From Zanthoxylum bungeanum (lineage: Eukaryota > Streptophyta > Magnoliopsida > Sapindales > Rutaceae), in the NCBI GenBank assembly GCA_019454045.1, contig SKCR01026799.1, positions 20,890 to 84,889 on the forward strand: a DNA stretch of 64,000 nt, read 5' to 3'. Positions 9,476-19,678 of the stretch are shown one piece after another. The first letter of the stretch is position 1. The number at the start of each line of letters is the position of its first letter. Both the position numbers and the translations under genes were made by a program. The notes under the pieces are model-generated. The model worked only from the letters and a program-made list of their open reading frames with translations, was not told the DNA's origin and did not search any database.

Positions 9476-10201
9476 TGTAGATGATGGTTTTCACCCGAGG
9501 TCCACAATCGAGATTTCCTTGATAGGGGCACTCGCGATACTGCAAAACAAAGAGGTATGGTGAGCGTGAAGATTCTACCCACTGGTGTGGTGGATGTCGT
9601 AGGCACTCCGACGCCCAAGTCAGTAAAGGAAAAGAGCTATTAACGTCTTAGGATGAGGAACAGGACAAATATTACCTTGATCCCCGTATGATGCCGTGAG
9701 GGCGGTAGGTTGGTGATGACAAGAATTCTGGAGAGAATTCTACTAGGCTATGAGTAGGAGAGCTTCAATGTCTGTTCCTCGTGGTCCTTCTTCTTTTAAA
9801 TACTCACTCTCGGGAGGTGTGTATATTTACTGCACTTGATTGCTCATCCATTGGGTGTTTGATAACAGCCGATTTCATGAGGCATAATTATTGTGTTTGC
9901 CCGTTAGAGGCTGGAAACGGCTGTGTTATGAGGGTGTTTATGAGTCCGAGCGTTTCGTGGGCTGGAGTATTCTGGTAGGCCTTGGTCATGGCTTGGATAT
10001 GAGGTATTTCATTGGGTATGGGTCCGTGGATTTCTGGGCCTATATATAATAAACCCAAGGCTTCCTTTAGAGTGTGGGCTTGAGGTAGCAACTTGGGCTT
10101 GGACCATGTATCGGGTACTGTTAGGGGAGTATGAAGTGTATTTAGTAATGGGCTTGAAGTAAAAAGTCGAAATTGCCATTGGCCCAAATTTGGCCCGTAC
10201 A
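9476..10201 (+). mobile_element. Solo LTR, 726 bp, perfect 5-bp target duplication
   Basis: The unit starts TGTAGATGATGGTTTTCACC and ends TTTGGCCCGTACA, with ACCAT at 9471-9475 and 10202-10206. A TG...CA unit with a 5-bp duplication and no internal region is a solo LTR left by recombination between the two LTRs of one element. Inside are a CACTCCGACGCCCAAGTCAG string known from plant gypsy LTRs and TATA-like strings near 9797 and 10040. No protein-coding sequence is supported. Confidence 0.85.
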
Positions 10202-10206
10202 ACCAT

Positions 10207-11100
10207 TTGTCATAAAAAGTTACGTTTAATAATCGACACATCACGAAAGTGTCAGTTTCTTTTTTTTTTTTGAAATCATTGGAAATCACACCGTCAAATC
10301 AATCATTCTGGGTTTAAGTGGAGCAGTAAAATCTCCGGTTATCCCATACTTTTACAAAAAACGCACTCCCTTAATTCAAACACGACTAAAAATGAGATTT
10401 TAAGCCATACACCACCAAATTAAGCCATACAATCTTGATTATGCTCTTACTTTTTGCCTGATATATCATCGTGTTCGGTGTTTGGATTTTCCTTCTTAAT
10501 ATTTGAGAATATTTTGTAATTTGCATATATATAAATTCCATCAATGCACGACGACAGTTGTATAATAAAATAAATAAATTTATCTATAAATGTGAGCAGG
10601 GATGACAATTTTTCATGAAGGGATTATAAATTTTGATGTGTTTTTCCAAAATAATGAATCTTGTCTCGAGACATGATCTGAAAATATATTTTTATGTCTT
10701 TATTCAAAAGTGAGATGGAACAGAATAAAAAAAAAAATGTCACTAAAATTTTCTTGAGATAGGACAGATAAAAATAGTTGACGAGATTTTAACGAGAAAA
10801 TACAAGATATGACTTCAACAAGAAGAAATGAGATGCGATATAGGACAAGATGATTTTAGTATTTAGTAAAAATAACGAGACGGATGCAGAATGATTTTTT
10901 ATTTCGATTGTATAAATAAAACGAGATTGTAATTGACTATTATGGTTTATGGATATGCTGAAATCTCACTGTCGTCCTCAAGTGCGAGCATCTCTTCCGT
11001 ATAAACTTGGCGAATTTATAGCAAAAGACTGGATGCTTCGATTAAAATCAATAATAAGAGGGATGAAATCATGAAAATGTCATAATAAATTTTTTTTTTT
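10207..11100. other. Intergenic stretch, no gene seen
   Basis: AT-rich; no recognisable frame or element end. Confidence 0.4.
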
Positions 11101-11242
11101 CGTATTATTAGGGGTGGGCATCGGATCGGATCGAATTTGATTCATTTATCCGATCGAGCAGCGACAACAGGGTTTGTCAGATTTCGGATCAGATCGGATT
11201 TTATCCGATCCGATCGTTTATTTTTTTTAATTGATTAATATA

Positions 11243-11282
11243 CAAAACGACGTCGTTTTGGATACCAAACGACGTCGTTTTG
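11243..11282. promoter_or_regulatory. Paired ACGTCG palindromes upstream of hAT transposase
   Basis: CAAAACGACGTCGTTTTG (11243-11260) is a perfect 18-bp palindrome, followed six bases later by CAAACGACGTCGTTTTG (11266-11282), then TATATTTTAAG. They lie between the left subterminal repeats and the coding region, where a promoter is expected. A related pair stands at the same place in the second hAT element (43138-43180). Confidence 0.6.
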
Positions 11283-12666
11283 TATATTTTAAGTAGGGTT
11301 CATGGATTCATTATTTTCGTTTCATTTCAGTGAGTATCTTGACTATCTTCATTCAGTCTTCACTCTTCATAGTTCATTCCATTCTTCTTCTTCGACCTTC
11401 GTTGTTCATTCAGACAGTCTTCATTTCACTCTTCATTTTGTCGTCACCGACTCACTGTCACCGTCGCCGTCACTTAAAGAACTCGAAGACGAAGAATGTA
11501 AGTTTCATTTGAGGTGATTTTGTAATTTCAGGGATTTCAGTCTTTAGATTTGATTTTTATTAGGGATTGCAAAATTAAAAATCAATATTACACTTCATTT
11601 TGTAATTTCAGGGATTTCAGATTTGAAATTACACTTCATTTTGTAATTTCAGAGATTTTTATTAGGGATTTCGGCTAATCAATTTAGGGATTTCAGATTT
11701 GATTTTTATTTTGTAATTTCTTGGTTGGACTTGAAAATTGCATGCAAGTGTTTGAGGTTATGTGCTTGTTGAGGTTCTTTTTCATTTATTTATTTATTTT
11801 TATTTGGATTAGCCGATTGCCGATTGGTGGTGCTTGCTTGCTGAGTTGCTGGTGGTTGACTGGTTGGGGCTTTTGTGCTTGTTGAGGTTCTTCTTCAAAT
11901 TTGTTTTGGTTGACTGATTGAGGTTATGTGCTTGTTGAGGTTCTTCTTCAAAATTGTTAATAGAACACTAAGAACAGAGCTTAACAAGTATGTGTGTATA
12001 TGTATGTTGTGGTCAATAGAGACATGGATAACTAAGATATTGATAACACGGTTAAGTATTTTCTTGTTGATGAAGATACATTTTTATGAACAATACATGA
12101 ATATTAAGTGTTGGTTGGGGAATGTTGAATGATAAATTTCATGACAGTTTTCGTTATATGTAATAAACTTATGAAATGAAATTAAGTTATGGACATTGTT
12201 TACATATTAAGTACATGTTTCATGATCATGTTTTACACATATTCTCAAGTATATTCACTAAGTATGAGATTTATTTATGAACACACTTTATAATAATGAT
12301 TAACATGTATACATTATGATTACAACTTGCGTGTATGTTTCATGTTATGAGTCAATTACAAGCTTAGTGATTAACATGTATACATTATGATTACAACTTG
12401 CGTGTATGTATAAAGGCCGAGGGGAGGTAATTCTTGTTTTTTTTTAAAGACAAGTACCATGTCCTTAATGTCTCTCTATATGCCATATTAGTATATTACA
12501 ATTTCCCATGTCCTTAATGTTCAAACTAATATGTTTATCATTCAAAGTAAACTAATGCATTCAATATGCTTGTAGTTCGAACTTCGAAGGATCGGTCAAC
12601 ATGTAAACTAATGCATTCAACATGTAAACTAATGCATTCTAATTGTCTATTTTATTTTTATTGTAG

Positions 12667-14984
12667 ATGAGTGAGTTTGAAAGCTCACCCTACAGTAGTG
12701 GGTCGGAATCAGATTCATTTGATGCACAATTAAGAGAACCAAGGAAACAGAAGAGAAAAGTTCCCCCAAACTCTGAGAGACCGCCATTGTCAAAAAAACA
12801 TGATTCATCGCCATCAATCACATCAGTAGCAAATAAAATAAGAAATAGAAGATCTGAAGTTTGGAAAGTTTTCCGCATGTGTGAAGATAATCAAGATAGG
12901 GCTGAATGTATGTATTGTCAGAAGACTTATGCTTGTAGTTCGAAGGATCGGTCAACAACCAACTTGAAGAGGCATATGGAGGCATGCAAATCATATCTGG
13001 CTTATTGTGAAGCACAAGGTGTTTTGGTTGGGGTTGGTGAAGAGGGAGGCACAAGTGGAAATCTCTCCGTGAGAGATGGTTATTTTAATCAAGCGGCGTG
13101 TCGGAAAGCAGCTGTGAAGATGATCATTGTTGACGAGCTACCATTTAGCTTTATAGAGAAAGAGGGTTTTCGACATTTCTGTAGTGTTGCCGTCCCTCGT
13201 TTTGATGTCCCATCTCGTAGGACTATAACGAGAGATATCTTACAGTTGTTTGCTGATGAAAAAGTGATGTTGAAGAGTATTTTATCTGCAAGTTATCAGA
13301 GAGTTAGTTTGACCACCGACATATGGACGTCAATTTAAAATATTAATTACATGGTTATCACTGGACATTTTATAGACAATGATTGGCAGTTGCATCGGCG
13401 AATCCTTAGCTTCTGTCCAATTAACAATCACAAAGGAGACACTATCGGAAGGTTAATAGAATCTTGTTTACAGCATTGGGGTATTGAGAGAATTTTTACT
13501 ATAACTGTGGATAACGCAAGTGCCAATGCCGTAGCCATCCAACAGTTGGTGAGGAAGATGAAGACGTGGAGGGGAGATGCATTGGTGCTTAATGGAGAGT
13601 ATGTGCATATGCGGTGTTGTGCTCACATATTAAACTTAGTTGTGTCTGATGGTTTGAAACAAATGGATGACAGCATTATAGCAATTCGAAATGTGTTAAG
13701 TATGTGAGATCTTCTCCATCAAGATTGTAAGCATTTAAATCGGCTGTAGCACGTGAGAAGATTGAGAGCAAGGGCAGTGTCATCTTAGATGTTCATACTA
13801 GGTGGAATTCCACCTACTTAATGTTGAATGCTGCATTAGACTTTCAGAAGGCCTTTGATCGAATGTTTGATGATGATGGTCACTACGCTCCATATTTTAG
13901 AGATGATGAAAATGAGAGCAAAAGGGTTGGGCCTTCTACAGATATAGATTGTGAGAAAGCTCAATAATTTGCTGATTTTTTGGAGATTTTTTATGATGCA
14001 ACGAATATGTTCAGTGCCTCATCCACCGTCACATCTTGTTTCACCTACAATGAGATTTGCAAGATTCATACAAGTTTGAAAAACCTGGCGCGTAATGAAC
14101 ATCATCTTTTGCATGACATGACATTATTTATGAAGATGAAGTTTGATAAATATTGGGAGACCACTGCCAAAATCAATAAATTATTGATTGTCAGTACTAT
14201 TCTTGATCCATGACGGAAGATGACATTTGCCTCTGTTTGCTTTGATATACTTTTTGATAATGATGATGTGAAGATAGAGGAAATGAGAAAGTCTTCTAGA
14301 GATTTATTGAAGAGATTATACGATATGTATAATGATTGGTATGGCACAAATGGGTTGTTTGTTGACAGTGATGGATCAAGGGCTGGGGGTGTAACTGGTG
14401 TTGGTGGGGAGGGGTCTAGTGCTACACATTGTAGTACACAATCTCAGCCATTTGTTAGACCGCGAGTACAAGATAGAGTCCGTAAGCGCAATACAAACGT
14501 GCAACCTGATGATCCATATCAAGTTTTTCAGACTAGTCATGCAATGCATCAAGAGGATAGTACTGAGGTTGAAATGTATTTAATGGAACCCTATGAGATT
14601 AGTCGTGACCCTAACTTTAGTGTTCTGATGTGGTGGAAAATAAATATCGATAAGTATCCAATTTTGGCTAGGATTGCTCGTGATATTTTTGCAATGTCGG
14701 TATCGACTGTGGCATCTGAATCGGTATTTAGTACGGGCGGTCGTGTTCTTGACAGTTTTCTTAGCTCATTAACTCTCGTTATGGTCGATGCTCTAATATG
14801 CACTCAAAATTGGATACGGAATAGACTTACAATTGACAAAACCAATGAAGTGGAAGCAATGTTATTGGAGGCAGAGTACTACGAAAAACTTGAGGAAGGT
14901 AAAAACAAAATTATTAATTACTTAATTAGTTTTTTAATTGTTATAATGAATACCATTAAATGCAAACTTACTAACTGTGAATAA
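12667..14984 (+). pseudogene. hAT transposase (BED zinc finger, RNase H-like core, hATC), broken
   Basis: The first open part (12667-13338) has an acidic, serine-rich N-tail and then a BED finger at residues 63-107: SEVWKVF, CMYC, H103 and C107. The following RNase H-like core contains LTTDIWTS, interrupted by TAA where the family has Gln (13336-13338), and resumes in the same frame with INYMVITGHFID...VDNASAN (13351-13707). A frameshift and further stops follow near 13705-13970. The stretch 13980-14213 is open again, ending at a TGA. The last part (14220-14984) holds the hAT dimerisation domain: KYPILARIARDIFAMSVSTV, ASESVFSTGGRV and ICTQNWIRN. The family moves DNA by cut and paste and the finger binds the element ends. 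With at least four lesions it cannot be active. Confidence 0.85.
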
Positions 14985-15769
14985 TTTTTTATTTTATTTT
15001 ATTTGAAGAATATCACAAGACACAAGTTGAAGTTACAATCTGAATCACAATCACCGGATTATGTCGTTGGCAACAGAGTTTGAGGCGAATTATCTTTGAA
15101 GGTGCAATTTTGACAAAGTTATGTTTTTCTTTGATTTTGAGTACGATATGAATTATGAAGTGGTGTTATACTTATATTTTATATTTCAGAAACATTGTTT
15201 ATTAATTTCAGTCTTGTTTAGGCTTGATGTTGTTGTGCTACTGCCGTGCTGGAAGTGGAATGACACTGGGGTGGGGATACCAGATACTGGATAGTATTGT
15301 TATATTTTGTTCATCCTGGACCTGCAATATATTTATATGTAATTATATTCATGAGTTGGATTGGATCTTGTGAATGGCTTCTAGAGGTCCTTTGGTCTTT
15401 GTGGATTATTCCTTGTTGTTGCATTAATGTGATCAAGTTTTATATGCAACTGATGCTGTTTTGATATGCAACTGATACTGTTTTGATCAGGGGGAATGTG
15501 TATGCTGCTAAATCATGCTTTGCCTGTCTTGTCAGGATATTGATGTGCATTGGTTTGTGCTTCAGTGTGCATTTTAAAGTGTGCATTTTAAGAAATGAAG
15601 TGTCATTTTAGTGGTGTTGTTGTGAGATGTTTGATTCCATTATCTTCTTCAACTGTATTGGCAGTTTTTGCTGTATATGTGTCTGGTAATTCTTTTTCTG
15701 GGTGGGATGATGGCTTCTTATAATAATTGTATTAATGCATCTAATAATGGTTACTTAATCCTCTATCTG

Positions 15770-16056
15770 ATTGATTCGGATCGGATCGGTCCGATCCGAA
15801 ATAGGTCGATTTCGGATCGAACTGATTCGATCCGAATCAGATCAGATTGATCCGATCCGAATTAAGCCTATTTCGATTCGATCCGATCCGATTCGGATCG
15901 GATCGAATCGGATTGATCCGATTCGATCCGATAATTATCGGACCGAATCGGATCGAGTCCGATCAGCTGATCTGATCCGATCGAATCATAAATTTCCACG
16001 AATTTCAGATCGGATCGAATTCGAATTCGGTCCGATCCGATCCGAATTCGATAATG
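15770..16056. repeat. Right subterminal repeat array of the hAT element
   Basis: Tens of overlapping copies of GGATCGG, CCGATCCGA and GATTCGGATC in both orientations fill this zone, mirroring the shorter array at the left end. Confidence 0.85.
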
Positions 16057-16336
16057 CCCATGCCTACGTATTATTAACATTATTTATTTAGAATTTTGGC
16101 TTGCACTTGATGATCAGAAGTTATTTTATGGCAATAATTACACTGCCACAAAATTTTTTTTTTTAAATTTTTTTGGTTAACTTGTATCTTTAAAGAAATA
16201 GATAGAATACGATATTTAAGGTTCTTGAAATATTGCATGATAAGAAAGGTTGTGTTTGAACCAATGTGAAGGGACATTATTTCTTTTTTGTGCTTTTATA
16301 CTTTTCATTTTTTCTTGCTAAACTAACTCAATTACA

Positions 16337-16351
16337 TTATTATTATTATTA

Positions 16352-16400
<49 letters not shown>

Positions 16401-16422
16401 TATTATTATTATATTATTATTA

Positions 16423-16478
<56 letters not shown>
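16337..16478. repeat. (TTA)n microsatellite with small interruptions
   Basis: About 140 bases of TTA/TAT triplets with a few phase shifts. The isoleucine/leucine-rich frame across it is not a gene. Confidence 0.95.
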
Positions 16479-16483
<5 letters not shown>

Positions 16484-16486
16484 GAA

Positions 16487-16550
16487 CTATATTAGTTATT
16501 AGATAAAACAAACGTGCCCTATATTAGTTATTAGATAAAACAAACATGCC
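16487..16550. repeat. Tandem 32-bp duplication
   Basis: CTATATTAGTTATTAGATAA...GTGCC at 16487-16518 is repeated at 16519-16550 with one difference (CGTGCC to CATGCC). Confidence 0.9.
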
Positions 16551-16584
16551 CAACGGCTTTGTTTAGTATTGTAATATCGTAAGT

Positions 16585-16660
16585 CTCAAATAGATGTGAT
16601 TTGGTGGTGTAGGATTTATGATCTCATTTTGAGATCCTGGTTTGAATCCAGAAAGTGCGT
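16585..16660 (+). other. SINE-like tRNA-derived stretch (tentative)
   Basis: GATTTGGTGGTGTAGGATTT followed about 25 bases later by CCTGGTTTGAATCC has the spacing of polymerase III A and B boxes, with TGATCTCATTTTGAGATC between as in some plant SINE heads. No poly-A tail or target duplication was found. Confidence 0.3.
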
Positions 16661-16740
16661 GTTTTGTAAGAACTTGGGATAGCCGGGGGTTCTACTTACT
16701 CTACTTCAACCCAAAATTGATGATTTGACGATGGAGTTTC

Positions 16741-17391
16741 TAATGAAGTCTCGGGAGACAACTACTCATTTGGTACCGAAGAGGGACCAAACCGAGTCTA
16801 TATGTCGTCTGAACCAGAAGAAGGTCAATGATCTCAAACTTGACTCCATCACGAGCCAATTGGGAGGTGTTCCCGTCGACTGGACCTGATGAAGTCCCGG
16901 GATACAACTACTCGTTTGGTACCGAAGATGGAACAAACGAGTCAACATATCGTCTGGACCAGAAGAAGGTCAATGATCTCAAATTTGACTCCATCATGAG
17001 CCAATTGGGAGGTGTTCCCATCGACTTGACCTGATGAAGTCCAGGAAGACAACTACTCGTTTGGTACCATAGAGGGACCAAACCGAGTCTACATGTCGTC
17101 AGAAGAATGTCAATGATCTCAAACTTGACTCCATCACGAGCCAATTGGGAGGTGTTCCCGTTGACTGGACCTGATGAAGTTCAGGAAGACAACCACTCGT
17201 TTGGTACCGAAGTGGGACCAAACCGAGTATACATTTCATCTGGACCAGAAGAAGGTCAATGATCTCAAACTTGACTCCATCACGAGCCAATTGGGAGGTG
17301 TTCCCGTCGACTGGACCTGATGAAGTCTAGGAAGACAACCACTCATTTGATACCGAAGAGGGATCAAACCGAGTCGAAATGTCGTCTGGAT
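16741..17391 (+). repeat. Minisatellite, 4.5 units of about 145 bp
   Basis: Units start at 16741, 16887, 17032, 17172 and 17318 (lengths 146, 145, 140, 146, then a 74-bp partial unit). Each begins TGATGAAGTC and contains ACAACTACTCGTTTGGTACC, GAAGGTCAATGATCTCAAA, CATCACGAGCCAATTGGGAG and ends GTCGACTGGACC. Unit 3 has a 6-7 base deletion near GTCGTC. The array lies just upstream of a TATA box and the decayed element gene at 17834, so it probably sits in the U3/promoter part of that element. Open frames within it are artefacts of the repeat. Confidence 0.9.
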
Positions 17392-17544
17392 AGCATCTCC
17401 CTTTGAGTGATCTTGAGAATATACTCAGTCGACATAACACCAACTAGGTTTCGACTAAATCTTGTGCTCCTCGATTTCGTAAAGCGTATTAAATGTGGCA
17501 TACATATCGAGGTATTGTTTTTGGCGGGAAAACGAGACGCAAGA

Positions 17545-17551
17545 GTATAAA
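17545..17551 (+). promoter_or_regulatory. TATA box of the decayed gypsy-type element
   Basis: GTATAAA within GCAAGAGTATAAAGAGC, downstream of the minisatellite and about 290 bases before the first ATG of the element gene. A GT-rich string after AATTCAAG near 17632 could be the donor of a leader intron. Confidence 0.5.
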
Positions 17552-17833
17552 GAGCATTAAAGGGAGTTCATTCACTTCATTTGTAAAAAACCTTCTCTCG
17601 AGTCGTAAAGTTGGGGGCTCTATTCAAATTCAAGGTATTTTTCTTTCCCTTCTTCACGTTCTTCGATTCTTCAAGTTGTTCATATGATATATTCAACTTG
17701 TTCTTAGTTAGGGTTAAGATTCTGATCTGAAATTGATTTGGGGAATTTCTAGGATTGTGTTTGTGTGTGACCTAGGTTTGATCTTTCGTTATATTGGTTT
17801 TAGGTTCATTCATTGTTTGTAGAGTGAATTGAA

Positions 17834-19640
17834 ATGTCGTCTAAAAATTGCTCTAGTTCCAGTGATTCATTGTTGGAGATGTAAGTAGGCTCGCCTCTAC
17901 GAGTCGTCTCCCCTTTAATTATGCATGGTAGGGGAATACTAAATGAGGGTGATGAATATTTGCTGACTGTCGCGTCGATGGAAGCTTAGCTAGGTATTCC
18001 CAAAGATGTTCCTCCACTCCGAACAGTTCCAGCCGAATCGGGTGAACCCAGCACTAGTGAGCTAACAAATCTATTAACCAAAAAGCCCCCAATGTAGTTT
18101 AACCGAAAGAACCATGAGGGAGATAAAATTAAAATAACGGTTCCCTGAGTCGGTTCAAGTGAGGTTACCCTCCTCGAGGGGACGAGTCGACTATAGGATC
18201 CCTGTGTGGACTGGGTTCAATGAACGTCCTTTTGCTGATGGGTTTAGATTCCCAATCCCATACCTAGTATGGGAGGTACTGAATCACTATGGAATAGCCC
18301 CCTCTCAACTAATGCGAAACACATGGAGAGTCTTGTTGTTTGTTGAAGTTTTGACCTACGAGTTAAGAATTAGGTTCGGGGTGAAAGACCTGCTCTACAC
18401 ATATTACATGAAGAAACATGTAGTGGAGAAAGGAAGATATCATCCGTTCCTTCGACAAAAGAGGGAACATTTGATTTCTAGGTTGACTACGAATGATAAA
18501 GAAGACTGACAAAATGCTTATTTTTTTGTAAAAGAAGAGGGTGTATTCGGGTCGTCTGGTCGTGGTAGAATATCTGAGTGTTGGGAAATTACTAGTGAGT
18601 ATTTGTCTTATACTCTTTTCTTGTATGTAGACTCGATGAAACTCTTACATTCTTCTTCTTGTCCCTTTTGTAGGCACGAACCGTAATTGTAGCTTCGACG
18701 TGACGCCCGGGGTCGTAGTGAACACAAATTACATTTTGAGCATCCCAGCCGCTGAGAGGAATTTGAGGGTGATTTTGGTAGAAAAAAGATTAAGGTTGAC
18801 TCCATTGTGGAAGGAGGTTTTCTATCCAAAAGGTACCCATTTGCCTCTGACAAAAAATATACTGACAGTCATTCTCATAACTTGGGCGTGTCGACTCCTA
18901 TACGAAGAGACTTTCTTTTTGTGGATTCTAACCCTAGAGGAAAATTTGTGCGTGGTGGAAAGAATGAGTAAATTCAGACTCCTATTAGTGGAAGAGATGC
19001 TTGAACGGAGGAAGAATAAGAAATCCAAGGGGAAGGAAATTGAAGTAATCCCCGAGTCTCAGCCCCCAAAGAAGGATACCCCAACTATACTACCCGCCGA
19101 AATTGCTCACAAGTTGTCGACTGGATCTGGTCATTCTTCAAAGAAGAGAAAACAATTGTTGGATATCGAGGAATACCCAGAGAATGTCGTTATCAAGATT
19201 CCAAGGAGCACGACGGTTATGTCGAATCCCTCCAGTCTGTCCAGCTTCGTCGAAGGATTGCTTTTAGTGGAAGATGAATGTCGAATGCTGACATTAGGAC
19301 CACTGGAGCCTGCAAAAAGAGTCGTTGCTCAAAATTATGAGGTAAGAATTTTTAGTATTTCTCTAACCTCTATATATATATATATATATATTAAAAATAT
19401 TTCATACTTCGTCTTTGTTGTGTCAGACTTTGGAATATACCATATTTCAACAAAAATATGTGGAAGCCAGCCCGAGGAAAGCGAGAAATCTGAAGAAGTC
19501 GAATGCAGCTCTGTAAAAGGAGTTGGTGTAGACACTGCATTTTTACATATAAGTCCCTATGATGAGTCTCGTATGGAGGCACTACCTTTTAAGTTGCGGA
19601 AGTCGCGGGAAACGGACGTCGGAAGGGAATCGGTATTTTT
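17834..19640 (+). pseudogene. Putative gypsy-type transposon protein (Transposase_28-like), broken
   Basis: An ATG at 17834 opens MSSKNCSSSSDSLLEM, then a stop. Further stops follow near 17986, 18095 and 18147. From 18159 the frame is open: VWTGFNERPFADGFRFPIPY, LVWEVLNHYGIAPSQL, TWRVLLFVEVLT. This pattern resembles the plant 'putative gypsy type transposon' domain (Transposase_28), an accessory gag-like protein of some Tat-type elements. An intron is likely at about 18594-18672 (GTGAGT...TTTTGTAG), followed by GVVVNTNYILSI...LRLTPLWKE, and another at 19341-19427, which contains a TA microsatellite. Lys/Glu-rich text follows to about 19640. Function is unknown and the copy is dead. Confidence 0.55.
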
Positions 19641-19678
19641 GTCAGATTTTATTCGCTTGTTTAGCCTCGGGCTCGCCT

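Larger units (their letters stand above)
11109..16066 (+). mobile_element. Full-length hAT transposon, 4958 bp, perfect 8-bp duplication
   Basis: The left end TAGGGGTGGGCAT and the right end (complement TAGGCATGGGCAT) are inverted repeats matching at 11 of 13 positions, flanked by CGTATTAT at 11101-11108 and 16067-16074. Subterminal zones at about 11120-11215 and 15770-16056 are dense arrays of GGATCGGATCG and its complement, likely transposase binding sites. The interior carries a hAT transposase gene broken by several stops and frameshifts. The perfect target duplication suggests the insertion is not ancient, while the ORF damage makes it non-autonomous. Confidence 0.92.

Noticed and set aside
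9888..10289. Minus-strand open frame of 133 codons
   Set aside because: It runs across the solo LTR and its border; no domain; likely chance.
10560..10960. Another hAT MITE starting GCAGGGATGACAATTTT
   Set aside because: The left string looks like hAT ends, but no inverted partner or 8-bp duplication was found.
15771..16091. Arg/Ile/Ser/Asp repeat protein
   Set aside because: Translation of the GGATCGG subterminal array of the hAT element.
16585..16660. Genuine tRNA gene
   Set aside because: Box-like strings are present but no cloverleaf with acceptor stem could be folded; at most a SINE fragment.
16828..17290. Short open frames on both strands
   Set aside because: They are translations of the 145-bp minisatellite units and repeat in phase with them.
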